Assembly (NCBI RefSeq): GCF_016863275.1
Contig: NZ_BOOO01000008.1
Span: forward strand, 186,001-250,000
Length of the DNA: 64,000 nt
From: Planotetraspora mira
GTDB lineage: Bacteria > Actinomycetota > Actinomycetes > Streptosporangiales > Streptosporangiaceae
Reading direction: 5' to 3'
The notes under the pieces: model-generated
Databases searched by the model: none
The model's input: only the letters and a program-made list of their open reading frames with translations
Told to the model about the DNA's origin: nothing
Translations under genes and position numbers: made by a program
Part shown: one piece after another, positions 9,796 through 18,553 of the stretch
Numbering within the stretch: position 1 is the first letter of the stretch
Layout: each line of letters starts with the position of its first letter

Positions 9796-9976
9796 CCCCC
9801 GTCGTACTTATCAGTTGATCAGGGGAATTCTCCGGTCAAAGGTGACGGGGCGCCAGATGAAACGCGTGTGATGTTTCGGCCGCCTCGGCGCGTGCCTGTC
9901 GCACTCATGTTTCCCGTGATGCGGAACCGTGGCCGCCTGCCATGATGGGCCGACGCTGAACGATTGGAGTGACCTC

Positions 9977-10735
9977 GTGAGCGACACGTTGCCCGGCGTC
10001 CCCGGCGTCCCCGCCGGGAAACGGGCCGCGGCACGCCCGGCCGCCGGTTACGAGATCGAGCGCCAACTGGCCGCGGGCGGAGCGACCCTCATCGCCGGCG
10101 TGGACGAGGTCGGCCGCGGCGCCTGGGCCGGGCCGTTGGTGGTCTGCGCGGCCGTCACCGATCTGAGCCCGGCGCCGGAGTTGCCGGGCAGGGCCGGCCG
10201 GACCGTGCGGCTCAACGACTCCAAGCTGCTGTCCCCCGCGCATCGCGAGGCGTTCGCCGAAGTCCTGCCGGGCTGGCTCGCCGGTCACGCCATCGGCGAG
10301 TCGAGCCCGGCGGAGATCGACGAGGTGGGCATGACCGAGGCGCTGCGGCGCGCGACCCTCAGGGCACTCGACGCCCTGCCGCGGCGTCCGGACATGGTGA
10401 TCCTCGACGGCAAGCACGATTTCCTGGGCAGGCCGTGGCGCGTGCGGTGCGAGATCAAGGCCGATCAGCGCTCGGTCAGCGTCGCCGCCGCGTCGGTGCT
10501 GGCCAAGGTGCATCGCGATCGCCTGATGGCGGCACTGGCCTCCGATCATCCCGCGTACGGCTTCGCCGACAGCGCGGGCTATCCCTCCCCAGTGCACCAG
10601 GAGGCCCTGGCGGCCGCCGGGCCGACCCCGCACCACCGGCTCTCCTGGTCCTACCTCGACGACCTCCCCCAGTGGCGGCATCTCAGGAAGCATCGTGATC
10701 CGCTGGCCGGCTCCGGCCAGATGACACTGCTCTGA
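9977..10735 (+). CDS. rnhB: ribonuclease HII
   Basis: 252 residues from GTG at 9977, preceded by GGAGTGACCTC. The DEDD catalytic set is visible: D43 and E44 in [13 protein letters not shown], Asp in MVILDGKHD, and Asp in [17 protein letters not shown]. The enzyme cleaves RNA in RNA/DNA hybrids and single ribonucleotides embedded in DNA, in the cytoplasm. In many Actinobacteria rnhB follows rplS and lepB; that context is missing here, so the gene has been relocated or this is an isolated copy. Confidence 0.96.
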   Translation: MSDTLPGVPGVPAGKRAAARPAAGYEIERQLAAGGATLIAGVDEVGRGAWAGPLVVCAAVTDLSPAPELPGRAGRTVRLNDSKLLSPAHREAFAEVLPGWLAGHAIGESSPAEIDEVGMTEALRRATLRALDALPRRPDMVILDGKHDFLGRPWRVRCEIKADQRSVSVAAASVLAKVHRDRLMAALASDHPAYGFADSAGYPSPVHQEALAAAGPTPHHRLSWSYLDDLPQWRHLRKHRDPLAGSGQMTLL

Positions 10736-10745
10736 TTCCCTGCCC

Positions 10746-11579
10746 CTACTCGGCGAGGAAGGCGAGCAAGGCCTCGTTGACCTGCTCCGGATGCGTCCAG
10801 GCGATGTTGTGCGGGCCGCCCTCGACCTTCACGAACCGCAGATCCTTGATCAGCCCGGGCAGCCGGGCGGCGGTCGCCTCGAAGGGCAGGATGCGGTCGG
10901 CGTCGCCGTGCACGACCAGGGTCGGGATGTCGAACTTCGGCAAGTCCTCACGGAAGTCGGTCAGCCACGTTCCGACACACGCGTAGGTGGCGTGAGCCGA
11001 CGCGTCGGCGGCCACGTTGAAACTCGCCTGCCAGGCCTGGTCGCTGATGCGCGTGCCGGCCAGGACGTCGGTGTTGTAGAAGTTGTCCAGGAAGTCCTTG
11101 AGGTAGGCGAACCGGTCCGCGACGATCGCCTTCTGGATCCCCTCGAAGACCGCTCCGTCGACGCCCTCGGGATTGTCGTCCCTCTTGAGCAGGAAAGGCG
11201 GGATCGCCCCCAGCAGCGCGGCCTTCTTCACGCGCGCCGTGCCGTACGTGCCGATGTAACGGGTGACCTCGCCCGTCCCCATCGAGAAACCCACCAGCAC
11301 CACGCTGTCGAGACCGAGTTCGTCGAGCAGGGTGCCCAGGTCGGCGGCGAAGGTGTCGTAGTCGTATCCGACGGTCGGATGGCTGGACCGCCCGAAGCCG
11401 CGGCGATCATAGGTGATCACCCGGTGACCGGCGGCGAGCAGGACCCTCTGCTGTTTCTCCCAGGATTGCCCGCTGAGCGGGTATCCGTGGATCAGCACCA
11501 CAGGTTCGCCCGTGCCGTTGTCCTCGTAGTAGATCTCGATGTCGGAGCCGTTCTCCTGACCGACGGTGACTCTGGGCAT
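10746..11579 (-). CDS. alpha/beta hydrolase, non-heme chloroperoxidase-like
   Basis: 277 residues. It shows the HGYPLSG oxyanion motif (about 30), TYDRRGFGRSS, nucleophile elbow GFSMGTGEV (Ser about 98), acid in VVHGDADRILPF and His in EGGPHNIAWTH. This set and length match the cofactor-free chloroperoxidase/arylesterase subfamily, which uses the Ser-His-Asp triad for esterase and perhydrolase activity. Physiological substrate unknown. The stop is 10 bases from the convergent rnhB stop. Confidence 0.93.
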   Translation of the reverse strand: MPRVTVGQENGSDIEIYYEDNGTGEPVVLIHGYPLSGQSWEKQQRVLLAAGHRVITYDRRGFGRSSHPTVGYDYDTFAADLGTLLDELGLDSVVLVGFSMGTGEVTRYIGTYGTARVKKAALLGAIPPFLLKRDDNPEGVDGAVFEGIQKAIVADRFAYLKDFLDNFYNTDVLAGTRISDQAWQASFNVAADASAHATYACVGTWLTDFREDLPKFDIPTLVVHGDADRILPFEATAARLPGLIKDLRFVKVEGGPHNIAWTHPEQVNEALLAFLAE

Positions 11580-11768
11580 GGCTTCTTCCCCCGAATCTCA
11601 TGACCACATCGCAGGTTGGGCCGGTGAGACCACGTGGTCCCCCCAACCAAGGATGCCCTCCTGCCGGGCCGGTCGGCCGGGCACCCCGCGTGGGCCCCGC
11701 CTTGCGGCTTGCCGCCGGAGCCGAGGATCGTGTGCCGGAGGTCGGCGGGCCGGACGTCGGACGCCCAG

Positions 11769-11903
11769 GCTTCAGCGGCCGTGTTTCAGCGGGCCGTGTT
11801 TCAGGGGGCCGGGTTTCGGCGGGCCCGGGTTTCGGCGGGCCCGTGTTTCAGCGGGCCGTGTTTCAGCGGGCCGTGTTTCAGCGGGCCCGTGTTTCAGCGG
11901 GCG
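11769..11903. repeat. tandem 15-16 bp hairpin repeats
   Basis: About eight consecutive units of GGCC(C)GTGTTTCAGCG. Neighbouring units form stems GGCCCG / CGGGCC around TGTTTCAG. The last unit contains the sirtuin stop codon. One or two units vary (GGGTTTCGG). The array fills the 314-base gap between the sirtuin and the hydrolase start; the rest of the gap (11580-11768) shows nothing recognisable. Confidence 0.85.
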
Positions 11904-12832
11904 GTGCCGAGCTCCGCCAGCAGGGCGGTGAGGGCCGAGCCGAGCGGAGCGTCCAGAGCCACGAGGGCGTGGTCGTCGCCCCGGGTCGCGCCCTTGTTGA
12001 TGATCGCGACAGGTATGGCGCGCTCGCCGGCGTGACGGACGAACCGGAAGCCGGACATCACGGTCAGCGACGACCCCAGAACCAGCAACGTCCTGGCGTC
12101 CCCCGTCAGCGCGTAACACTCGTCGACGCGAGGGCGCGGCACGTTCTCGCCGAAGAACACGACGTCGGGCTTGAGCATGCCGCCGCAGCTGTGGCAGTCG
12201 ACGATCTCGAAGCCGTCGATCTGGTCATCGGCGATCACGGCGTCACCGTCGGGATTGATCGCACTCACCTGGGCGCGCCAGCCAGGGTTGGCCTCGCGCA
12301 GTTGCTGGTCGAGCAGCCTGCGGGCGGTGCGCTGACCGCAGGAAAGACACATCACCCGGTCGATGGCGCCGTGGAGTTCGATCACCTGCTGGGCGCCTGC
12401 GGCCTGGTGCAGGCCGTCGACGTTCTGGGTGATGATCCCGGCGACCAGGCCGCGAGCCTGCAACTCCGCGACCGCGTGATGACCGGCGTTGGGCGCGGCG
12501 CGGGCGATGTGCCCCCAGCCCAGATGACTCCGGGCCCAGTAGCGGCGGCGGGCCTCGGCGCTGCCGATGAACGTCTGGTACGTCATCGGATCGGCCTGCC
12601 GCCTTCTACCGGTCTCTCCTCGGTAGTCGGGGATGCCGGACTCCGTCGACAGGCCGGCTCCGCTGAGGATCACCACCCCGCCGTCCGCGACGAGGTCGAC
12701 CAGCGTCCTGAACGCGGGGCCATCGGGCACGCCTGTTCGATCGGTGGGGTCCGTGCCGTGCGCAGGGTCCGCGCCGTGCCTGTGGTCCATTCGATCTGTT
12801 CGATCCGTACGGTCCGCGAACGCATCGGACAT
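11894..12832 (-). CDS. sirtuin (SIR2 family NAD-dependent deacylase)
   Basis: 312 residues from ATG at 12832. It shows the NAD-binding GAGLSTESGIPDYRG (about 56-70), TQNVDGLHQAAG, catalytic His in ELHGAIDRV, a Cys4 zinc site (CLSC and CHSC), and GSSLTVMSGFRF. It is a class II/III-type bacterial sirtuin that removes acyl groups from lysines with NAD. The first 45 residues are a low-complexity Asp/Arg/Thr/His repeat (DRTDRTDRMDH...) unlike the compact start of most sirtuins; translation may start further in. The stop codon lies in the last unit of a tandem hairpin repeat. Confidence 0.94.
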   Translation of the reverse strand: MSDAFADRTDRTDRMDHRHGADPAHGTDPTDRTGVPDGPAFRTLVDLVADGGVVILSGAGLSTESGIPDYRGETGRRRQADPMTYQTFIGSAEARRRYWARSHLGWGHIARAAPNAGHHAVAELQARGLVAGIITQNVDGLHQAAGAQQVIELHGAIDRVMCLSCGQRTARRLLDQQLREANPGWRAQVSAINPDGDAVIADDQIDGFEIVDCHSCGGMLKPDVVFFGENVPRPRVDECYALTGDARTLLVLGSSLTVMSGFRFVRHAGERAIPVAIINKGATRGDDHALVALDAPLGSALTALLAELGTAR

Positions 12833-12972
12833 AACGCCACGAGGCTCATCTATCGCCCGAGTCACTCCTCCATGGTGCCCGACATCCGCACCTGCCCGGG
12901 ACAACGCCCCGGCCGCCGAGAGGACGGCCCGGCCACCGGGAATCGATGATCGCCGGCGATCGTTACCTCGCC

Positions 12973-13362
12973 ATGAGCGTGATTCCCGATGACCTGATTG
13001 ACCTGCTCGAGCGGCCGATTTTCGGCAATCTCGGCACGATCCGGCCCGACGACACCGTGCAGGTGAACCCGATGTGGTTCGAGTTCGACGGTGATCAGAT
13101 CCGGTTCACCCACACCACTTACCGCGCCAAGTACCGCAATCTCCAGCACAACCCGTCGATGAGTCTGCTGATCATCGACCCGGACGACCCGCTGCGCTTC
13201 CTCGAGGTCCGAGGCAGCCTGGTCGACGTCGTACCGGACCCCGAGGGGGCGTTCTACGTGCGCCTCGGCCGGCGCTACGGGGATCCGGACACGCCGCCGC
13301 CGGCGGACAGCAAGGACCGCGTCATCCTCGTGATGGCCGTGAAGAAGAGCGCGAGGAAGTAG
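12973..13362 (+). CDS. PPOX-class F420-dependent oxidoreductase
   Basis: 129 residues from ATG at 12973 (MSVIPDDLIDLLERP); an ATG at 12946 in frame is an alternative, neither with a good ribosome site. The split beta-barrel flavin/F420-binding pattern is clear: IFGNLGTIRPDDTVQVNP, WFEFDGDQIRFTHT, RAKYRNLQHNPSMSLLIID, LEVRGSLVDV. These proteins reduce substrates with F420H2 or bind flavin. Substrate unknown. A strong hairpin follows. Confidence 0.9.
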   Translation: MSVIPDDLIDLLERPIFGNLGTIRPDDTVQVNPMWFEFDGDQIRFTHTTYRAKYRNLQHNPSMSLLIIDPDDPLRFLEVRGSLVDVVPDPEGAFYVRLGRRYGDPDTPPPADSKDRVILVMAVKKSARK

Positions 13363-13424
13363 GCGAGCCGGCGGTTCCGGATCGTCTCACCGGCCGGTGG
13401 TGAGCACGATCCGGAACCTCGCCT
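13361..13424. terminator. long hairpin after the PPOX gene
   Basis: Arms GGTTCCGGATCGT (13373-13385) and ACGATCCGGAACC (13406-13418) are perfect complements; AGGCGAG/CTCGCCT extends the stem outside, and CACCGGCCGGTG forms a second stem in the loop. Confidence 0.75.
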
Positions 13425-13446
13425 CGTTCCCGAGCGAGCGTCATAC

Positions 13447-13824
13447 CCGCGTGATCATGCACAGGTTCGGAGATGTACGCCCTGACCTGCACACTCACCG
13501 TCCGTGATCATGCACAGGTTCGGAGATGTGCCGCTTGAGCTGCACAAACGCCTGACGTGATCATGCAAATGCGCACCCTGCGGCCTGGGCATCCCGCTGC
13601 ATGATCACAACATGCGTACGGCCAGGCCGGCGATACCCCAGACGAAAGTGCGCATGATCACGACCTGAATCGCCCCAGCTCAAGGGGGATCTACACGAAG
13701 GTGTGCATGATCACGCCACGTGTCCGGCCAGCTCAGAGATGGTTTTCACGAAGGTGTGCATGATCACGCGCAAAGGGGGGGCAGGTCAGGGCGTACATCG
13801 CCGAACCTGTGCATGATCACGCGG
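13447..13824. repeat. 53-bp periodic palindrome array with polarity inversion
   Basis: Eight copies of GTGATCATGC or its complement start at 13451, 13504, 13557 (forward), then 13599, 13652, 13705, 13758 and 13811 (reverse). Spacing is exactly 53 bases except 42 at the switch. Each unit continues with a degenerate CACA..TTCG and a TGAGCTG-like block about 32 bases in. The outer units form a 44-bp inverted repeat (13447-13490 and 13781-13824) with one mismatch. Unit sequences diverge between the fixed blocks. The last copy overlaps the stop codon of the methyltransferase gene. Confidence 0.95.
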
Positions 13825-14635
13825 AGGGGCGGCGGGTGGCTAGGCCTAGGCCGCCTACGGCGCCGGCTTCGCCTTGCTTGACGATCGGGACATCCCGCGG
13901 ACGCCAATCCTGCAGGGCGACGACTCCGGGGTCGACCAGGTCGAGTCCCTCGAAGAAGGCCGCCACCTGTGCCGGCGTCCGGGACGCGGCACCGGGTGCC
14001 GACGTGCGGCTGAACACCTGCCGCCCCTCACGCTCCTGATCCTCGCTCAGCGCTCCGATGGATCCGTGCGAGACGACGAGATAGCCGCCAGGCCCGAGGG
14101 CGGACCTGAACGTCGCCGCGATGTCCGCCGCCTCGTCGTCGTCGGGGACGAAGTGCAGAACGCCGAGCAGCAGGATCGCCACGGGCTGGGAGAAATCGAG
14201 GTGGCCGCGGACGTCCGGGTGATCGAGGAGCGCCTGCGCCTTCCTCATGTCGGCGTCCACGGCGATCACGTGGACGTTCTCCGAGAGCAGGGCCCTCGCG
14301 TGGGTGAGCACGATGGGGTCGTTGTCGACATAGACGACACGCGAATCCGGCACCAGTTCCTGGGCGACCTGGTGGACGTTCCGCTGCGTCGGCAGCCCGG
14401 CCCCGACGTCCAGGAACTGCCGGATCCCCTGCCCGCTGAGGTAGGTCACGGCGCGAACCAGGAACTCGCGGTTCTCCCTGGCGACGTCCCGGACATTGGG
14501 CAGGATCTCGATGATCTTCTCGGCCGCCTCGCGGTCGGCCGCGAAATTGTCCTTGCCACCCAGGTAGTAGTCGTACATCCGCGCGACGCTCGGTGTGAAC
14601 GGATCAACCCCGGATGGTGCCTTGAAGTCGTTCAC
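13817..14635 (-). CDS. SAM-dependent methyltransferase (Methyltransf_19/DUF574 type)
   Basis: 272 residues from GTG at 14635, which has GAGGAGT five bases upstream; a longer frame to 14797 is not supported. Family hallmarks: PSVARMYDYYLGGKDNFAADR, NREFLVRAVTYLSGQGIRQFLDVGAGLPT (SAM motif I), VVYVDNDPIVLTHARALL and a LGVLHFVPD motif. These actinobacteria-specific proteins occur in many paralogs, often with regulators; substrates are largely unknown. The C-terminus ends inside the 53-bp repeat array. Confidence 0.93.
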   Translation of the reverse strand: MNDFKAPSGVDPFTPSVARMYDYYLGGKDNFAADREAAEKIIEILPNVRDVARENREFLVRAVTYLSGQGIRQFLDVGAGLPTQRNVHQVAQELVPDSRVVYVDNDPIVLTHARALLSENVHVIAVDADMRKAQALLDHPDVRGHLDFSQPVAILLLGVLHFVPDDDEAADIAATFRSALGPGGYLVVSHGSIGALSEDQEREGRQVFSRTSAPGAASRTPAQVAAFFEGLDLVDPGVVALQDWRPRDVPIVKQGEAGAVGGLGLATRRPSA

Positions 14636-14858
14636 GCCACTCCTCACGCTGATCCCGGTCAGAGAAGATCGTAAGCCATCCGCCTTCCCTTGTGGATCTT
14701 TATCGCCATTCCGGATCCATTCGATCATCAATCGTTTGCAGGACAGGGAAGGCAACCCGTAGTGGATCCAGATCGGCCTCGGGGCCACGGCGATCAACGC
14801 GCAGGTGCATTCGATTGCGAGACAGCCGCACCGTCCGGTCTCGCGGCCGCACCGGCGG

Positions 14859-15623
14859 TCATGCGGGGTCGGAGACGCTCCAGATCTGGCCGGTGGCGTC
14901 TCCCGGCAGCCGGGAGACCAGCGATCGGGCGGACTGTTCCGAGCTGATCAGCGTCCCGCCCAGGTGATAGCGACTGAACTGCTCGTGCAGGCCCGCGCCG
15001 ATCTGGTCGGGGTCCTGCTCACGGATCCACGCCTGCATGGCGGTGTCGACCCGCCCGGGCCGGAACGCGTTCACGGTGACGCCGCTGCCCGCCAACTCCG
15101 CGGCGAGGTTGACCGTGTGGGCCTCCAACGCCGCCTTGGCCGTGGCGTAGGCGTTGGCCCCGATCATGGCCGTGGGGCGCTCCGCGACTCCGCTCGAGAC
15201 GTTGACGACACGCCCCCACCCGCGGCCGATCATGGCCGGCAGCAGCGAGAAGGTGAGGGTCGCGGCGGACACGAGGTTGACGTCGATCGCGGCGGCCCAC
15301 TCTGCGGCGTCCACGGCGGCAGTGGGGCCGAGCGGCCAGACGACACCGGCGTTGTTGACGAGGATGTCGACGTGACCGAGATCGTCACCCACGCCGCCGA
15401 GCAGGTGGGCGATCCGGTCGGGGTGGGCGAGGTCCCCGCGTACGACGAGCGCCTCGCCACCCTCGGCCCGGACCAGGTGCGCGGACTCGGCGAGCTCACT
15501 CTGCGAGCGCGCCAGGAGGACGGTCCGCGCACCGGCCCGGGCAAGCTCCACTGCGACGGCCCGGCCGATTCCGCGGCCGGCTCCTGTGACCAGCGCGGTC
15601 CTGCCTTCGAACGGTTTCACCAT
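14859..15623 (-). CDS. SDR-family NAD(P)-dependent oxidoreductase
   Basis: 254 residues from ATG at 15623 with GGGGGAG upstream. Rossmann motif TGAGRGIG (about 13-20), NNAG, the catalytic Ser in VNVSSG and YATAK. The classical SDR fold reduces or oxidises carbonyl/alcohol groups with NAD(P). Hit region LLARSQSEL suggests NADP preference (Arg after the second beta strand). Monocistronic, so the substrate cannot be inferred. Confidence 0.93.
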   Translation of the reverse strand: MVKPFEGRTALVTGAGRGIGRAVAVELARAGARTVLLARSQSELAESAHLVRAEGGEALVVRGDLAHPDRIAHLLGGVGDDLGHVDILVNNAGVVWPLGPTAAVDAAEWAAAIDVNLVSAATLTFSLLPAMIGRGWGRVVNVSSGVAERPTAMIGANAYATAKAALEAHTVNLAAELAGSGVTVNAFRPGRVDTAMQAWIREQDPDQIGAGLHEQFSRYHLGGTLISSEQSARSLVSRLPGDATGQIWSVSDPA

Positions 15624-15805
15624 GATCAGCGACTCCCCCGGTGCTCCGATGCGGCCACGCTGAAGCCGTATCGCGACCGGACAGCAGACGATGCCCGGGC
15701 AAGAGTCCGGCGGCGCCCGCGACACCTTATTCCAGGCGGTCCCGCGTCAGAACGCCGGTCTCCGCGGCGGAGTCGAGACGAACCGAGAAGAGACCGGACG
15801 GGCAG

Positions 15806-16450
15806 TCAGGCCCGGTCGCTCGATTGTGCCGCCCAGTAGTCGCCCGAGGCCCTCGACGCCGCCGAGGCCTCGGCCGTCTCGAAGCCCGGAGCCATGGACG
15901 CGGCCGTGCCCGGCAGGTACTCATGGTGGTCGATGCCGAGCAGCCTGATCCAGCTCTGCTGGCCATAGGTCAGCGCGATGCAGCAGCCGAGCTCGACGAG
16001 CTCGGCCTCGGAGAAGTGCCGGTGCAGCCGCTCCCAGAACGCGTCGTCGGCCTCGAGCCCCCACGCGATGGCCTCGGCGTAGGAGAGCGCGGCGCGCTGC
16101 CGCTCGTCGTACTTCGAGGACGACTCGAAGTTCAGCAGGTCGTCGTACTGCTGCTCGACCAGGCCCGCGGCGCTCGCCTTGATCGAGCGCTGGTTGCCGC
16201 AGAACTCGCACTTCACCGTGCGGGAGATGTAGACGCGGCAGAGTTCCTTGATCGCGTGGTCGCAGACTCCGCTGTGGAACAGGGCCTTCCAGGAGTCGGC
16301 GAACGCCCAGAAGGCGTTCGGCGCGTGCGCTCGGACGGCCGAGCTCTCCGGCCGGGGCGTGCCCTCACGAGCACATCTGTGCATCTCCTCCCGCATCGCC
16401 TCGTCCATCGACTCCATCGGTACGTAGCTGATGCGATTCGTGTTCGTCAC
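15806..16450 (-). CDS. carboxymuconolactone decarboxylase/AhpD-like protein
   Basis: 214 residues. The core matches the CMD/AhpD all-helical fold: LFHSGVCDHAIKELCRVYIS, then the redox CEFCGNQ with the proton-relay pattern of AhpD-like peroxidase-associated proteins, and ALSYAEAIAW. The CxxC suggests thiol redox chemistry rather than decarboxylation. The C-terminal 35 residues are Ala/Ser-rich and probably disordered. Standing alone between an SDR and an AraC regulator. Confidence 0.85.
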   Translation of the reverse strand: MTNTNRISYVPMESMDEAMREEMHRCAREGTPRPESSAVRAHAPNAFWAFADSWKALFHSGVCDHAIKELCRVYISRTVKCEFCGNQRSIKASAAGLVEQQYDDLLNFESSSKYDERQRAALSYAEAIAWGLEADDAFWERLHRHFSEAELVELGCCIALTYGQQSWIRLLGIDHHEYLPGTAASMAPGFETAEASAASRASGDYWAAQSSDRA

Positions 16451-16663
16451 AGTGCGCTCCCATCTGGTGGTCGTCCCGCCCCCGACTCAGAACGCCGCAA
16501 TCGTTTGCACACCCGATGCTGCACCAGCGCCGGAGCGGCGGTCAAGACATTCAGGACACGAGCCGCGTGGCCCGGCCCGGGCGAACCGGGTGATCCGTGC
16601 TGAGAAATCCGGTCTTCCCCGATGCGCGGGCGGCGAGGATCGTAGGAGCACGAGCGGCGACGC

Positions 16664-17551
16664 GTGAGTCAGGCGGTGACGGTCATGGCGGGAGAGCCGA
16701 TATCCGAGATCGTCCAGTGGCGTCCCGCGGCGCCGTTGCGACCGTATGTCACCTGGTACACCGGATATCGCGAGGCCGGCATGGGTCCTGGCCGGCACCG
16801 AGGCCTGCCGTCCCCGTATCTGACCCTGATCATCGCGTTGGACGAGCCGCTCGTCATCGCCGCCCACCCGGACCCGCGCACTCCGCCGGCCGAGTACGGC
16901 ACGCTCGTGGGCGGTCTCCACACGACCCCTGTTCTGATCACGCACGACGGCCGGCAGTCGGGCATCCAGCTGAGCCTTTCGCCGTTCGGCGCCCGGGCGT
17001 TGCTCGGCCTGCCCTCCGGCGAGCTCGCCGGCGCCGTCCTCGACGCCGCCGACGTCGTGGGACCGTTCGCGAACCGGCTGAGGGAGCAGGTGTTGTGCGT
17101 CTCCGGCTGGGCGGCGCGATTCACCGTGCTCGACGAGGCGTTGTCGGCACGGCTCGACGCGGGCGTGCGCCTCCAGGACGAGGTCGTGCACGCCTGGAAC
17201 CGCCTGCTGACGACGGCGGGAGCCGTACCCGCCTCGGAACTGGCCCGCGAGGTCGGATGGAGCGGCCGCTACCTGAGCCGCCGGTTCGGCGTCGAGGTCG
17301 GGCTGAGCCCGAAGGCGGCCGCGCGGGTCGTACGGTTCGACCGGGCCCGCCGGTTCATCCAGCGGCAGGCCGGCGACGATCGCGGTCTCCCGCTGTCCGC
17401 CGTGGCGGCGGCGTACGGCTACTACGACCAGGCCCATCTCGCGCGCGACTTCGGCGAGTTCGCCGGCTGCTCACCCACCCGATGGCTCGACGAGGAGTTC
17501 CGATACGTCCAAGGCGTGGCCGGCGACCCGGTGCCAGACTCGGCCTCATGA
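16664..17551 (+). CDS. AraC-family transcriptional regulator
   Basis: 295 residues from GTG at 16664; ATG at 16685 is equally plausible because neither has a close ribosome site. N-terminal half is a DUF6597-like sensor (WRPAAPLRPYVTWYTGYRE); C-terminal half is the double helix-turn-helix (ASELAREVGWSGRYLSRRFGVEVGLSPK; LSAVAAAYGYYDQAHLARDFGEFAGCSPTRW split across two helices). The stop overlaps the start of the VOC gene as ATGA, so the two are translationally coupled; this regulator/VOC pair is common in Actinobacteria. Confidence 0.93.
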   Translation: MSQAVTVMAGEPISEIVQWRPAAPLRPYVTWYTGYREAGMGPGRHRGLPSPYLTLIIALDEPLVIAAHPDPRTPPAEYGTLVGGLHTTPVLITHDGRQSGIQLSLSPFGARALLGLPSGELAGAVLDAADVVGPFANRLREQVLCVSGWAARFTVLDEALSARLDAGVRLQDEVVHAWNRLLTTAGAVPASELAREVGWSGRYLSRRFGVEVGLSPKAAARVVRFDRARRFIQRQAGDDRGLPLSAVAAAYGYYDQAHLARDFGEFAGCSPTRWLDEEFRYVQGVAGDPVPDSAS

Positions 17552-17958
17552 CAGACGCAGCCCCACCACCCCAGGTCTATCCCTCACTGCGCGCCCGCGA
17601 CGCACGCGGCCTGATCAGGTTCCTCGTCGACGCCTTCGGCTTCGAGGAGACCGTCGTCTACGGCGAAGGCGACCGCGTCGACCACGCCCAGCTCTCATGG
17701 CCGCTCGGTGGCGGCATCATGCTCGGCAGCGTCCGCGACACCCCCGACGACCCATGGCCGCTACAGGCGGGCGTATTCGGCGCGTACGTCGTGACCGACG
17801 ATCCGGACGGCCTCTACCAGCGGGCGACCGCCGCCGGCGCCAAGGTGACCCAGGAACTCCACGACACCGATTACGGCTCCCGCGATTTCACGGTCGTCGA
17901 CCCCGAGGGCAACCTGTGGTCGTTCGGAACCTACCGGGGCGAGCCCCGCAGGACCTGA
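17548..17958 (+). CDS. VOC-family (glyoxalase/bleomycin-resistance fold) protein
   Basis: 136 residues, starting at the ATGA overlap with the AraC gene. Paired beta-alpha-beta-beta-beta repeats: YPSLRARDARGLIRFLVDAFGFEE, LSWPLGGGIMLGS and a second half ending DYGSRDFTVVDPEGNLWSFGTY. The metal ligand pattern (His in VDHAQL, Glu in DPEGN) is partly kept. May be a metal-dependent enzyme or a small-molecule binder. A hairpin-forming ACCGCGACCGC/GCGGTCGCGG pair follows at 17958-18025. Confidence 0.88.
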   Translation: MTDAAPPPQVYPSLRARDARGLIRFLVDAFGFEETVVYGEGDRVDHAQLSWPLGGGIMLGSVRDTPDDPWPLQAGVFGAYVVTDDPDGLYQRATAAGAKVTQELHDTDYGSRDFTVVDPEGNLWSFGTYRGEPRRT

Positions 17959-18083
17959 CCGCGACCGCCGGCCACGGGCCTGATCGCGACCACCCGCACG
18001 GGCATGGTCCGGATCGCGGTCGCGGGCTACGGGCCTGATCGCCGGGTCGTGACGATCCCGCCGAGTCCGTTTACCTTCATGAC

Positions 18084-18407
18084 ATGGGGACGTTCGACCG
18101 GCGGCGCGGCCAGGATGACCGAGATCCCGGACACACCCGCCTCAAGCGTCTCACCGTGTTGCTGAGCGTGCTCGCGGTCGCCGTCACCGCGGCCGTGCTT
18201 GCGGTGGTCATCTCCGTCGACGCGTCACGGCGGCGGCCCGCCCCCTCCCCGCATCCGGACACCGTCTCCCCCACGCCTGAGGCCATGTCCGCCCCTGTCC
18301 TCCGTCATCTGGCCTCCATCTCCGCCGTGGCCGGGGCGCTGTCGGTGACACTCAGCCCGGGAACCCTCGCGACCGACCGGGGCGTCCGCCCCTGGAAGAT
18401 CATTTGA
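18084..18407 (+). CDS. small single-pass membrane protein, unknown
   Basis: 107 residues, not recognised. A basic N-terminus (HTRLKRL) precedes one hydrophobic helix at about 22-44 (TVLLSVLAVAVTAAVLAVVI), then a Pro/Ser-rich extracytoplasmic stretch (RRRPAPSPHPDTVSPTPEA). The last 40 residues are low complexity. No strong ribosome site. It could be a genuine cell-envelope protein or a chance frame; codon pattern favours coding. Confidence 0.5.
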   Translation: MGTFDRRRGQDDRDPGHTRLKRLTVLLSVLAVAVTAAVLAVVISVDASRRRPAPSPHPDTVSPTPEAMSAPVLRHLASISAVAGALSVTLSPGTLATDRGVRPWKII

Positions 18408-18553
18408 CCCGGCCCCGTACAGGGGAGGGCTCCCTCTGCGGCAGACCATGTGATCACACGGAATCCGGAAGCTCCGCCACACGCCGGTCTCGCGGGCGGC
18501 CGGCAGGCGTACCGTCGTCAAAGGGGGGTACGCGGCCGGGGGGAAGTGCTGCG

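Noticed and set aside
11600-12949. 449-codon plus-strand frame over the repeats and the sirtuin gene
   Set aside because: Antisense shadow of the sirtuin; the repeat part translates to FQRAVFQRA-like low complexity with no support.
13447-13824. CRISPR array
   Set aside because: Only about 10-14 bases are constant per unit, orientation flips in the middle, unit interiors are related to one another rather than unique spacers, and no cas genes are present.
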